Positions 27,487 through 36,095 of a stretch of DNA of 36,095 nt are shown here, in pieces. The DNA lies in NCBI GenBank assembly GCA_004292605.1, contig RDXK01000104.1, forward strand, positions 1 to 36,095, in the 5' to 3' direction. The stretch comes from Bacteroidota bacterium (GTDB taxonomy: Bacteria > Bacteroidota > Bacteroidia > Chitinophagales > Chitinophagaceae). Under the pieces are notes generated by a model, which was not told the DNA's origin, searched no databases, and saw only the letters and a program-made list of their open reading frames with translations. A program made the translations under genes and the position numbers. Numbering within the stretch: the stretch's first letter is position 1; each line of letters starts with the position of its first letter.

Positions 27487-27597
27487 TTGGTAAAAGTAGG
27501 GAGGCTTTAGCATAGCCACACTACTGCCTTAAATAATGCTTGAAATGCCCATGCCAAACAGTTTATACTTTATTTTGCTGCTATAAAACTAAAAACT

Positions 27598-27975
27598 ATG
27601 CTAAAAGATTTTAAAGATTTTGCCATGCGAGGTAATGTGATAGACCTTGCAGTGGGTGTGGTAATAGGTGGTGCTTTTGGTAAAATAGTGTCGTCCTTGG
27701 TAGATGATATTATTACACCAGCTATTTTAACGCCAGCTTTAGAAGCCGCTCATTTAAAAAACCTAAGCGAACTTGTAATACCCGGCACCGCTATTAAGTA
27801 TGGTAATTTTATAAGTACCTGCATATCGTTTACCATTATTGCATTCGCCTTATTTTTAATAGTTAAAGCGGCCAACGCTGCTAAAAAGAAGGAAGAAGCA
27901 GCCCCTGCAGCACCGCCTGATCCTACACCTACTGAGGCGTTATTGGCGGAAATTAGAGACGCTCTGAAAAAATAA
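27598..27975 (+). CDS. mscL: Large-conductance mechanosensitive channel
   Basis: MLKDFKDFAMRGNVIDLAVGVVIGGAFGKIVSSLVDDIITPA. Confidence 0.97.
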   Translation: MLKDFKDFAMRGNVIDLAVGVVIGGAFGKIVSSLVDDIITPAILTPALEAAHLKNLSELVIPGTAIKYGNFISTCISFTIIAFALFLIVKAANAAKKKEEAAPAAPPDPTPTEALLAEIRDALKK

Positions 27976-27994
27976 CATTTCTTTAAATATTCCT

Positions 27995-28002
27995 TATATT
28001 TG
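27995..28002 (+). promoter_or_regulatory. TAnnTTTG element (TATATTTG) upstream of a terminator-like hairpin
   Basis: Exact TAnnTTTG; hairpin begins 4 nt downstream. Confidence 0.45.
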
Positions 28003-28005
28003 TGA

Positions 28006-28036
28006 GGTGTGTAGAAAATTCTACGCACCTTTTTTT
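28006..28036 (+). terminator. Intrinsic terminator hairpin (mscL terminator or DUF3078 leader attenuator)
   Basis: GGTGTGTAGAA-AA-TTCTACGCACC (one G-T wobble) then TTTTTTT. Confidence 0.85.
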
Positions 28037-28058
28037 CAAACTTTCTACTAAACGGCAC

Positions 28059-28994
28059 ATGAGAAAAACGTTACTAGCTGCTATTGGCTTATTGGCCTGC
28101 ACCTCATTAGTATGGTCGCAAGACAAAGCAAAGGCAAAAACTCCCAAACCAAAAAAAGTAAAAACAGTTACTCCTAGCGTATGGCAAAAAGGTGGTAATA
28201 TTTCAGTAGCATTATCGCAAACAGGCGGACAGAACTGGACGCCCGGAGCCGATAAATTCACTTTATCTGCCAATGGTTTATTGTATTTATATGCCAACCA
28301 AACCAAAGGAAGATTCCATTTTGATAACTGGGCCGATATTAACTACGGTATGCAAAACAGCGATGCCCACGGTATTATTAAGAACGATGATAAACTAGAT
28401 GTGGTTAGCCGCTGGAGCCGTGAAATAGGTAAAAAGAACGACGGTAAGCGTTACTGGCGTTATAGTTTACACAACAATTTTAGAACCCAATTTACCGATG
28501 GATACATGTATAGCAATGGCGAAAGAACCCGTGTTTCTGGGTTTATGGCGCCGGCTACTTTCCTAATTTCTCCAGGTGCTGGCTATAGCTGGGCTAACAA
28601 ATTTTATTTCCACATATCACCTTTTACACCACGCTGGGTAATAGTAGCCAACAGGCCTTATGAACTAGCTGGCAAGTACGATGTAATGCCTACAAGAGAA
28701 GTACGTATTGAAGGCGGTGCTTTTGTTAGTGCTAGCATCAACACACCATTGGGTAAGCATTTGAGCATTCGCAGCCGTGTAGATGCGTTTAGCGATTACT
28801 TAAATAATAAGCCAACCAATGTAGATGTATTTTGGACCAACACTTTATACCTACAAGTGAGCAAGCACTTAGGTGTAGTATACAACTTCGATTTACAGTA
28901 CGATGATAACACACGTATTTTTGGCCCATTGGGTAACCGCCCTGGCACCCAAGTAAAATCTATTTTTGGCGTGGGTTTGAATGCTAAATTCTAA
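28059..28994 (+). CDS. DUF3078 domain-containing protein
   Basis: Signal peptide MRKTLLAAIGLLACTSLVWSQ; WQKGGNISVALSQTGGQNWTPGADKFTLSANGLLYLYANQTKG... barrel-like; start at ATG 28059. Confidence 0.82.
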   Translation: MRKTLLAAIGLLACTSLVWSQDKAKAKTPKPKKVKTVTPSVWQKGGNISVALSQTGGQNWTPGADKFTLSANGLLYLYANQTKGRFHFDNWADINYGMQNSDAHGIIKNDDKLDVVSRWSREIGKKNDGKRYWRYSLHNNFRTQFTDGYMYSNGERTRVSGFMAPATFLISPGAGYSWANKFYFHISPFTPRWVIVANRPYELAGKYDVMPTREVRIEGGAFVSASINTPLGKHLSIRSRVDAFSDYLNNKPTNVDVFWTNTLYLQVSKHLGVVYNFDLQYDDNTRIFGPLGNRPGTQVKSIFGVGLNAKF

Positions 28995-29019
28995 GAGAGA
29001 AAATTTTATAGATATAATG

Positions 29020-29052
29020 AAATCCCGATTTTAATCGGGATTTTTGTTTTTT
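29020..29052 (+). terminator. Intrinsic terminator
   Basis: AAATCCCGAT-TTTA-ATCGGGATTT then TTGTTTTTT. Confidence 0.85.
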
Positions 29053-29062
29053 ACAATCAATC

Positions 29063-29863
29063 ATGGCTAGTAATAATAATTACCAAATTAAGTTAGCACA
29101 ATTCGAAGGTCCGTTCGATTTGTTGCTATTTTTTATAGAACGAGATGAGCTAGATATTTATAATATTCCCATCACACAAATTACCAACGATTTCTTAGCC
29201 TTTATACATGCCCAAGAAAAACTGAATATAGAGCTAAGCAGCGAGTTTATTTTGTTTGTAAGCAGCCTTATGCGTATAAAAGCTAAAATGCTAATACCAC
29301 GCAAGGAAGTAAATGAGCACGGACAAGAAATAGATCCACGACAGGAATTGGTAGACAAAATATTAGAATACAAACGATTTAAGGAAGCCGCCGTAGAACT
29401 GGCCGATTTAGAAACCATCCGCCAAATGATGGCCAAACGCGGTAATTTACAAAAGGAGCTAGCTGGTATAGGTGAGGAAGCTGCCGAAGGAACCGAAATA
29501 CAAAGCATTACGCTGTTTAAACTAATGAAAACCTTTGAGCGAGTAATGCAGCGTTTGGAAGAAAAGAACAACAAACCGGTGCACACCGTAATTAGGTACA
29601 ATTTTACCATGGAGGAAAGCAGGGAATACATGCTAACCATTGTACAAAAAGGCAAATCGCTTTCTTTTGAAAAAGTATTTGAAGCTTGTGAAACTAAAAT
29701 TCACGCTATTTTCTTGTTTTTATCGCTGCTGGAATTATCGCAACAGCGTTTTATGACCTTACTAGTAGGCGAAGGAAAAAATAACTTTTTAGTAGAGTGG
29801 AACGAAAAGCGAGATGAGGAATTAGGTTTGCAAGCTCCACCTCCTACCTTATTTGCGGTATAA
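29063..29863 (+). CDS. scpA: Segregation and condensation protein A
   Basis: YQIKLAQFEGPFDLLLFFIERDELDIYNIPITQITNDFLAFI; SSLMRIKAKMLIPR; VTFLFLSLLEL-like C-terminus. Confidence 0.95.
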   Translation: MASNNNYQIKLAQFEGPFDLLLFFIERDELDIYNIPITQITNDFLAFIHAQEKLNIELSSEFILFVSSLMRIKAKMLIPRKEVNEHGQEIDPRQELVDKILEYKRFKEAAVELADLETIRQMMAKRGNLQKELAGIGEEAAEGTEIQSITLFKLMKTFERVMQRLEEKNNKPVHTVIRYNFTMEESREYMLTIVQKGKSLSFEKVFEACETKIHAIFLFLSLLELSQQRFMTLLVGEGKNNFLVEWNEKRDEELGLQAPPPTLFAV

Positions 29864-29865
29864 TA

Positions 29866-30387
29866 CTAGCTGGTATACAGCTCTAACAATCCATCGGGCA
29901 GGCTAAGCTCAATGGTTTTGGCCGCATGGTTTACCGCTATCAAGGTTTCTTCGTGTAGGGGAAGTAAGGCTTCGTGCCCTTGGTAGGTAATTTGCAATAA
30001 TATTTGGTGTGGCTGTTCTATCACGGCCTCTACTTGGCCCAGTACTTTTTCCTCTTCTAGCACGGTAAAACCTATAAAACCTATAGCTGCGTTTTTGGGT
30101 GTTATCCGCCTAAAATCGGCATCGGTTAACCAAACTTGTTTTTGTAACAGGGGTTTTACAGCTTCTTTGGTAGGTACACCTTCCAGCGATACAATGGTTT
30201 CTGTGGTAGATTTTGCCTTAGCCTTGGTAATAAAAAAAGGTACCAATTTATCTTTCGTAGTTTCTACAAACAGTACGGTAACCTTGGGTAACGCTGTTTT
30301 GGTTTGTAAACTATGTACCAAAATAATTTCACCTGCTACGCCAAAGCTGGCGGCTATTTTACCTATATGTATATGTTCGTGCTGCAT
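29866..30387 (-). CDS. rimM: 16S rRNA processing protein RimM
   Basis: HIHIGKIAASFGVAGEIILVH, PRC-barrel-like C-terminus, downstream of rpsP; start at ATG 30387 (the track start at 30426 lies inside the terminator hairpin). Confidence 0.9.
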   Translation of the reverse strand: MQHEHIHIGKIAASFGVAGEIILVHSLQTKTALPKVTVLFVETTKDKLVPFFITKAKAKSTTETIVSLEGVPTKEAVKPLLQKQVWLTDADFRRITPKNAAIGFIGFTVLEEEKVLGQVEAVIEQPHQILLQITYQGHEALLPLHEETLIAVNHAAKTIELSLPDGLLELYTS

Positions 30388-30397
30388 AAAATGGTAT

Positions 30398-30435
30398 AAA
30401 AAAATATCCCGAACTGTTTGGTACAATTCGGGATA
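30398..30435 (-). terminator. Intrinsic terminator-like hairpin between rpsP and rimM
   Basis: Minus strand TATCCCGAATTGT-ACCAA-ACAGTTCGGGATA (one mismatch) followed by TTTTTTT. Confidence 0.75.
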
Positions 30436-30455
30436 AAAGCTGATAAACAGAAATA

Positions 30456-30899
30456 CTAACCTTCCGCTTGTTCGCCGCCTTGGTTTTCTACCTTGCGTAC
30501 TACAGGCTGGTTTTTGCGAGCTACACGCTGTTTGCGGTGCTCTTCGTTTCTGCGTTTAATGTTGTTCTCATGCTCTTCGTGCCAAGCCTGAAACTTCGTC
30601 ATAGCGGTTGCTTCATCAAACAAACCTAATTTAACACCACGTAAAAGGTGTTTTAGGTACAATACGCCTTTGAAGCTTAAAATTCTACGAACGGTATCCG
30701 TAGGCTGTGCACCTTTGTGCAACCATTCTAAAGCTTTTTGACGATCAAGATTGATGGTAGCAGGCACTGTAAGTGGGTTGTAAGTTCCTAACTTTTGGAT
30801 AAACTTACCGTCACGTGGTGCACGGGCATCGGCTACTACGATGAAATAGAACGGACGCTTCTTGCTTCCGTGTCTTTGTAATCTCATTTTTACTGCCAT
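30456..30899 (-). CDS. rpsP: 30S ribosomal protein S16
   Basis: [43 protein letters not shown]. Confidence 0.98.
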   Translation of the reverse strand: MAVKMRLQRHGSKKRPFYFIVVADARAPRDGKFIQKLGTYNPLTVPATINLDRQKALEWLHKGAQPTDTVRRILSFKGVLYLKHLLRGVKLGLFDEATAMTKFQAWHEEHENNIKRRNEEHRKQRVARKNQPVVRKVENQGGEQAEG

Positions 30900-30952
30900 G
30901 TTAAATAGAAATTTAGCGGCTAAAAAAATTGGTTAATAAAAAATATGGACTG

Positions 30953-30960
30953 CAAATATA
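30953..30960 (-). promoter_or_regulatory. TAnnTTTG element (TATATTTG) for rpsP
   Basis: Minus TATATTTG, 53 nt upstream of the rpsP ATG. Confidence 0.5.
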
Positions 30961-31038
30961 GGGTTCCTACTGAATTTTATCGTACCATTTACATAAGAAT
31001 TTATATTAATTGCTCATTTTAACTCAATTTTACGCCCG

Positions 31039-33195
31039 ATGGGTAAGCGTAGGATTTTTACGAATGTATTGCTGCATATAAAAACCATAGCCGGTTGGGC
31101 ATGCGGTATTTTATGTGCTACTCCGGTATTGGCTCAGTTTAATTTTGTGGGCAGTGCCCAAAGTATTTCTAACAATTGCGTACAGTTAACCAACGATGTG
31201 GTTAATCAAACGGGTGCTGTTTGGTTTAACCAACAGATTGATTTAAGCCAAGATTTTGATATACGATTACAAGTGCTTTTTGGTAATAGAAATGGTGCCG
31301 GGGCAGATGGTATTGCTTTTGTAATACAACGCCAAAGTACCAATGCAGGCAGTTCTGGCGAGGGGCTTGGCTACCAAAATATCACACCTAGTTTGATAGT
31401 AGAGTTTGATACCTTTAGAAATACCAATCAGGGCGACCCCGACAATAGGCATATGGCCATTATGCAAAATGGTAACCCCAACCATGCATCGGCCCTTACT
31501 CCTACGGTAAGTATTTTGCCAAGTGGTTTACCTGCCGATGATGGTTTGTACCATGATGTTCGTTTTACTTGGAATGCTACTTTACAAAGGCTACAAGTAT
31601 GGGTAGATTGCCAAATACGCTTATCGTATTCAGGAAATATTGTAGCTTCTATTTTTAACGGTAACCCCTTAGCTTTCTGGGGCTTTACTGCGGCTACTGG
31701 TGGTATAGTAAACAGGCACCAAGTGTGTAATATAAGTAACTCACAATTTAACCCTTTTTCTCGTACTATAACTGCTTGTGCTGGAGCTGCTACTACATTA
31801 ACAAGTTCTGTAGTAATGAATAACGCTAGCTATTTGTGGGAACCAAACATAAATTTAAGTGGCAATGCTGCATCGCAGGTAACGGCAACAGCAGTACAAA
31901 ATCAGCAATACATTTGTACCATTACCGATAACTGTTATGGTGGTACTATAAGAGATACCATAAACCTGCAGGTGATTCCAAAGCCTGCAACACCTACACC
32001 CACAGCACGGCCCGATAGTTTATGCCAAGGCCAACCTTTGGAAATAAGTGTGCCCACTTTACCCAATGTGGTGAATGTGTGGACCTACCCAAGCGGTGCA
32101 ATTTTTGCGGCCGATACACTACGCTTTGCTAGTGCCCCAGTAACGGAGTCGGGCTTGTTTAGAGTAGCTGCTAATAGAGGTGGCTGTGTAAGTGATACTG
32201 GCAGTGTACGGGTACATATTTCGCCATTTGTACGTTTGGCAGTTCCGTACGATTTACAGGTTTGTTTGGGCCAAACTGCACTGCTTAGTGCCGGCCAAGC
32301 CATACCGGGTTATAGTTTTAGCTGGACTGGCCCTAACGGATTTACAAGTACCCAGCCCGTGCCCGCTGTACCTATTACAAGTTTTCAAGATACTGGATTG
32401 TACAAAGCGGTAGTTACCAGTGGTATATGTAAAGATAGTACCACCGTAAGGGTTGTTTTAGGTACCTCACCTGTTGTAAATTTTATAACCAACGATACCA
32501 CCATTTGTAAGCCGGATAGTTTTTTATTAAGACTCACTACTAATGTACCAAACCTAATTTTTACGCCGGATACAGCGGTAGCCACAGTAAATGGAAACTA
32601 TTTTTTTGTGGGAAACGATAGTGTAACATTGGTAGCCACTGCTGCTAACGGATCGTTTTGTTCTACCTCCGATACCATACGAATAGCGGTGAATAAACGC
32701 CCATTAGCAAATGCAGGTAGAGATACTACTATATTAGCAGGCAACAGTGCTAGATTACAAGGATTGATTGACGGAACGCTACCCAGTTTTACTTGGAGTA
32801 ATACAGCTAGCTTATCGAATCCATTTGCCTTAAATCCTATTGCTATGCCTTTACTTACTACTCGCTATGCACTTACAGTTACAAGTCAGCCTTGCGGAAC
32901 GGTTAGCGACACTGTGCAAGTACGTGTTTTGCAGCGTATAGAAATACCTAATAGTTTTTCGCCCAATGGAGATGGGATTAATGATACATGGCTGATTGAT
33001 GGATTGAATTCTTATGCCAATGCCACCGTACAAGTGTTTTCAAGAAACGGCTCGTTGATTTTTGAAAGTAGAGGCTATCCCACACCATGGAACGGTACTT
33101 ATAATGGAAGCAAATTGCCCGCTGCCACCTATTATTATGTAATTAAGGTACCTGATACCAACGATTTATTAAGAGGTTGGATTTTATTGCTGTAA
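31039..33195 (+). CDS. Secreted L-type lectin-domain protein with Ig/PKD-like repeats and gliding-motility-associated (type B T9SS) C-terminal domain
   Basis: GNRNGAGADGIAFVIQRQSTNAGSSGEGLGYQNITPSLIVEFDTFRN (lectin); C-terminal IPNSFSPNGDGINDTWLIDGLNSYANATVQVFSRNGSLIFES...YPTPWNGTYNGSKLPAATYYYVIKV. Confidence 0.93.
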   Translation: MGKRRIFTNVLLHIKTIAGWACGILCATPVLAQFNFVGSAQSISNNCVQLTNDVVNQTGAVWFNQQIDLSQDFDIRLQVLFGNRNGAGADGIAFVIQRQSTNAGSSGEGLGYQNITPSLIVEFDTFRNTNQGDPDNRHMAIMQNGNPNHASALTPTVSILPSGLPADDGLYHDVRFTWNATLQRLQVWVDCQIRLSYSGNIVASIFNGNPLAFWGFTAATGGIVNRHQVCNISNSQFNPFSRTITACAGAATTLTSSVVMNNASYLWEPNINLSGNAASQVTATAVQNQQYICTITDNCYGGTIRDTINLQVIPKPATPTPTARPDSLCQGQPLEISVPTLPNVVNVWTYPSGAIFAADTLRFASAPVTESGLFRVAANRGGCVSDTGSVRVHISPFVRLAVPYDLQVCLGQTALLSAGQAIPGYSFSWTGPNGFTSTQPVPAVPITSFQDTGLYKAVVTSGICKDSTTVRVVLGTSPVVNFITNDTTICKPDSFLLRLTTNVPNLIFTPDTAVATVNGNYFFVGNDSVTLVATAANGSFCSTSDTIRIAVNKRPLANAGRDTTILAGNSARLQGLIDGTLPSFTWSNTASLSNPFALNPIAMPLLTTRYALTVTSQPCGTVSDTVQVRVLQRIEIPNSFSPNGDGINDTWLIDGLNSYANATVQVFSRNGSLIFESRGYPTPWNGTYNGSKLPAATYYYVIKVPDTNDLLRGWILLL

Positions 33196-33252
33196 TATTT
33201 TCAGCTGGCAAATTAGTACTTGCAAAACATAGCAAAGATGGATTGTTACAAT

Positions 33253-33283
33253 AAAAAAGGGCTACCAAACGGCAGCCCTTTTA
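33253..33283. terminator. Bidirectional intrinsic terminator
   Basis: AAAAGGGCT-ACCAAACGGC-AGCCCTTTT between convergent genes. Confidence 0.8.
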
Positions 33284-33305
33284 TGTGGAACTAAATGTTA
33301 ATTAC

Positions 33306-36095
33306 TTAAAACCAACTACCATAAAATGCTTCATTGGTAGTAGCATGGTTTTTACCAAACTTTCTGCGGCGGCTGGTACGCTTAATTCTATGTACTACCA
33401 AGGTGTACACAATGAGTAGTAATAATATGGGTGTAAGCGGTGGTATGCCCAACATGCTTACCCACTTACCACCAAACATACGCTGCATAGGCCTGCGTAA
33501 ACGTTCTGCTATTAGGTACATGGCTGGTACAATAATCAGCGTCATGAAGAAGGCAAATGCCAAACCGAAAATGATGGTCCAGCTCAATGGCTTCCAGAAA
33601 ACAGCATTATCGCCACCAAGGAAAATATGCGGATCTAATTCGGCAAATAGCGTTACGAAATTGATATTAAAACCTACTGCCAATGGTATCAATGCTAGTA
33701 TAGCTGCTACGGCTGTAAGTAGTACGGGAATAATACGTGTTTTACCTGCTTCTATTACAGCTGCACGTGTTTTCATACCACGGCCACGAAGCTCATCGGC
33801 AAATTCTATCACTAGGATACCGTTCTTAACCACAATACCTGCCAAACCTACAATACCAATACCCGTCATTACTACACTCACTTCCATTTTGGTAATACCA
33901 AACCCTAACAACACACCAATTACCGAGAAGATAATTTCACATAAAATAATGATGGGCTTGCTGATAGAGTTAAACTGTAATACGAGGATAAATAAAATCA
34001 ACGCAAGGGCTATTAACAAAGCTTTGAAAAGGAAGGCCCCTGTTTCTGCCTGTTGCTCACCTTCACCGGTTTGGCGTAACAATACGCCTTCGGCTTTGCC
34101 TTTAAAATTATCGATGGCTTTGGTAATTTCTAAGTTTACTGCGGTAGGTGTATAACCGTTCAATACATTACTACGTAGCGTAATAACACGTTTTTGGTTT
34201 TTACGTTTTACACTACCTAAGGTACTGGTTAATTCTGCTTTTACTAATGAGCTGATAGGTAGACTTTTAATTTGCCCGCCCGATGCAAAATCTCTAAAAG
34301 TAATTCGCATATTCAAAAGATCCACCAAATTGTTACGTTGTACTTCATCGTTTCTCAATTGAATTTTATATTCCTCCTCGCCATCTTTCACTTTGCTTAC
34401 TTCTTTTCCAAATAAAGCCGTACGCAAGGCCAAGCCAATTTGAGCACTAGAAACACCTTGAATCAAGGCACGTTCTCTATCTACGGTAAGGGTTACTTCA
34501 GGATTTTTTAAATCCACATCCATCTTCAATTCTTCCACACCCGGTATTTGAACAGAGTCGAGATAGTTTTTCAAATTCACGGCAGTTTTGATCATGCCAT
34601 CAAAATCTTCACTTACTATTTCTATGTTCACCGGAGGGTCGGTTGGTGGTCCGCTGCTCTCTTGGTCTACACTTATTTCTGCACCTACTATACCTTTCAT
34701 GCTTTCGCGAATGCTATCCATAAAAGGCTTGGTAGATTTACCATGACGAAGTTCAAACTCCACAAAGTTTACTTGTATTCTACCTAGTTCGCTTCGGGTA
34801 CTTCTATCGCCACTGGCGGGGTCGCTTGCACCCACGGCCACGTTGGTAATTACACTTTCTACTATCGGGTTCTTCTTGCCATTTTCCATATCGAGTAGTT
34901 TGTATACTCGTTTTTCTAACACTTGCGTTACACTATCCGTGTATTCTACTCGGGTACCTACGGGTAACTTTAAGTAAACATATACTTGGTTAGGATCGCC
35001 TTTGGGGAAGAAAACTACAGGTACATTTCTAGCACCAAAAAATAGGAAAGACACAATAAATAAACCAATGGTAGCCAGTAATAAAAATACCGGACGATAG
35101 CCTACTAAACTCCAGCGAAGTAGTGTTTCATAATGGCTCATGATCCACGGTAGGGCTTTGTTCTGGAAATTATGTATTACCCTATCTAGTACGAAATGAT
35201 TCAATAAAACCAATAGTACAAAGAAGATAAGAAGGTTACCCCAAAACGTAATACCAGTAACATCTAACACAATACCTAAGGCTAAAGCTATCCATAACCC
35301 TGGCTTTTTAAATATGCTGAATTTATTGGGTTTAGCATCTGGGTGTTCCTCGTGGTTCATAAAGTCTACCGCAAAAACAGGGTTCATGATAAACGCTACT
35401 ATCAAGGATGCTGTTAGCGTGAATATGAGCATGGTAGGTAAGTACACCATGAATTTACCAATAATACCCGGCCAGAATAACAATGGCACAAAGGGGGCAA
35501 GCGTGGTAAGTGTACCTGCTAATACTGGAATAAATACTTCGCCAGCAGCTTCCATAGCAGAACGTTCGGTAGATATTTTTCCTTTGCCTTCCGTAAAAAT
35601 TCTGTGTGTATTTTCTATTACCACAATAGCATCATCCACTATAATACCAAGGCCAAATAGTAGGGCAAATAGTACTATAAAGTTGAGGGTTACGTGTGTA
35701 CCCACAATTAAATCGGCCGCTGGTAAAAATAGAAATGCTACAAACATACTTAGCGGTACACTTAGTGCCACGAAGAAGGCGTTTACCACACCCATGAAGA
35801 ACATGAGAATGATGAGTACCAGTATAAAACCGATAACAATACTGTTTACTAAATCCTGAAAAGATATTCTTGTTTTGTTACTTAAATCGCCCGTGATTAC
35901 TACATCTAAATCTTTCGGGAACTGTGTTTGCTGTAGTTCCGAAACGGCCTTTTTAATATCATCAGATGTTTCAATTAAGTTTTCACCGCTACGTTTAATA
36001 ATGTTTAGGGTAATTACCTTTTTACCATCTAAACGGGCAAAACTTTCGTTTTGTTTGGTGGTATCTTTTACGGTGGCAATATCCTTTAAATACAC
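33306..36095 (-). CDS. Efflux RND transporter permease subunit, N-terminus outside window
   Basis: GLGIIVDDAIVVIENTHRIFTEG, GIVGLAGIVVKNGILVIEFADELRGRGM, RIIPVLLTAVAAILALIPLA; ORF open to the window edge. Confidence 0.93.
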   Translation of the reverse strand: MYLKDIATVKDTTKQNESFARLDGKKVITLNIIKRSGENLIETSDDIKKAVSELQQTQFPKDLDVVITGDLSNKTRISFQDLVNSIVIGFILVLIILMFFMGVVNAFFVALSVPLSMFVAFLFLPAADLIVGTHVTLNFIVLFALLFGLGIIVDDAIVVIENTHRIFTEGKGKISTERSAMEAAGEVFIPVLAGTLTTLAPFVPLLFWPGIIGKFMVYLPTMLIFTLTASLIVAFIMNPVFAVDFMNHEEHPDAKPNKFSIFKKPGLWIALALGIVLDVTGITFWGNLLIFFVLLVLLNHFVLDRVIHNFQNKALPWIMSHYETLLRWSLVGYRPVFLLLATIGLFIVSFLFFGARNVPVVFFPKGDPNQVYVYLKLPVGTRVEYTDSVTQVLEKRVYKLLDMENGKKNPIVESVITNVAVGASDPASGDRSTRSELGRIQVNFVEFELRHGKSTKPFMDSIRESMKGIVGAEISVDQESSGPPTDPPVNIEIVSEDFDGMIKTAVNLKNYLDSVQIPGVEELKMDVDLKNPEVTLTVDRERALIQGVSSAQIGLALRTALFGKEVSKVKDGEEEYKIQLRNDEVQRNNLVDLLNMRITFRDFASGGQIKSLPISSLVKAELTSTLGSVKRKNQKRVITLRSNVLNGYTPTAVNLEITKAIDNFKGKAEGVLLRQTGEGEQQAETGAFLFKALLIALALILFILVLQFNSISKPIIILCEIIFSVIGVLLGFGITKMEVSVVMTGIGIVGLAGIVVKNGILVIEFADELRGRGMKTRAAVIEAGKTRIIPVLLTAVAAILALIPLAVGFNINFVTLFAELDPHIFLGGDNAVFWKPLSWTIIFGLAFAFFMTLIIVPAMYLIAERLRRPMQRMFGGKWVSMLGIPPLTPILLLLIVYTLVVHRIKRTSRRRKFGKNHATTNEAFYGSWF

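Noticed and set aside
29158-29655. 165-aa minus-strand ORF inside scpA
   Set aside because: Antisense shadow ORF (Ser/Leu-rich) of a clear scpA gene.
33334-34155. 273-aa plus-strand ORF opposite the RND gene (also 35314-35859 and 34548-34787)
   Set aside because: Lies wholly antisense to a well-supported RND permease; composition looks like a codon shadow and no domain is recognisable.
1-36095. Mobile elements, prophage, CRISPR, defence islands, tRNAs
   Set aside because: No transposase/integrase, spaced repeat array, nuclease/helicase defence cluster or tRNA-like cloverleaf was recognised by eye; a tRNAscan/CRISPR search was not possible.

Overview
The window is a gene-dense chromosomal segment from a Bacteroidota-type bacterium, probably Chitinophagaceae-like. 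Support for this comes from TAnnTTTG promoter elements, a gliding/T9SS C-terminal domain, a GldA-like ATPase, and ECF-sigma/anti-sigma cassettes. I see about 32 protein-coding genes. I saw no tRNA, rRNA, CRISPR array, transposase or phage module by eye. Contents in order: 3' end of glpK, then glpD and a glpF-like channel; engB; a GH3/beta-lactamase fusion; a gldA-like ABC ATPase; a DUF2461 protein; ECF sigma cassette 1; serC with a DUF1015 protein; TPR and YceI proteins; ECF sigma cassette 2; fasciclin, VanZ and double-PDZ proteins; gatB; TlpA-like; a TonB-receptor-like barrel; a lipoprotein; an EamA transporter; mscL; DUF3078; scpA; rimM/rpsP; an L-type lectin T9SS protein; and the C-terminal part of an RND pump. 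No wholly new system is obvious. The signals most worth a second look are: (1) ECF-type promoters of the form nnnAAC-N16-CGT(A/C) directly upstream of both ECF sigma genes, two of them overlapping 10 bp apart before the second gene, suggesting autoregulation; (2) a duplicated Cys/His-free anti-sigma-like domain and a duplicated SDEEIQQYL periplasmic motif in the two putative anti-sigma proteins; (3) three genes whose ATG lies exactly 4 nt after a TAnnTTTG-like element, suggesting leaderless mRNAs; (4) a glycerol channel with both NPA motifs altered (NPV, NPF); (5) terminator hairpins in regulatory positions (rpsP/rimM and the DUF3078 leader); (6) a DUF1015 protein with a ParB/SerK-like DGHHR box next to serC. 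All calls are from reading the sequence only; no searches were run.
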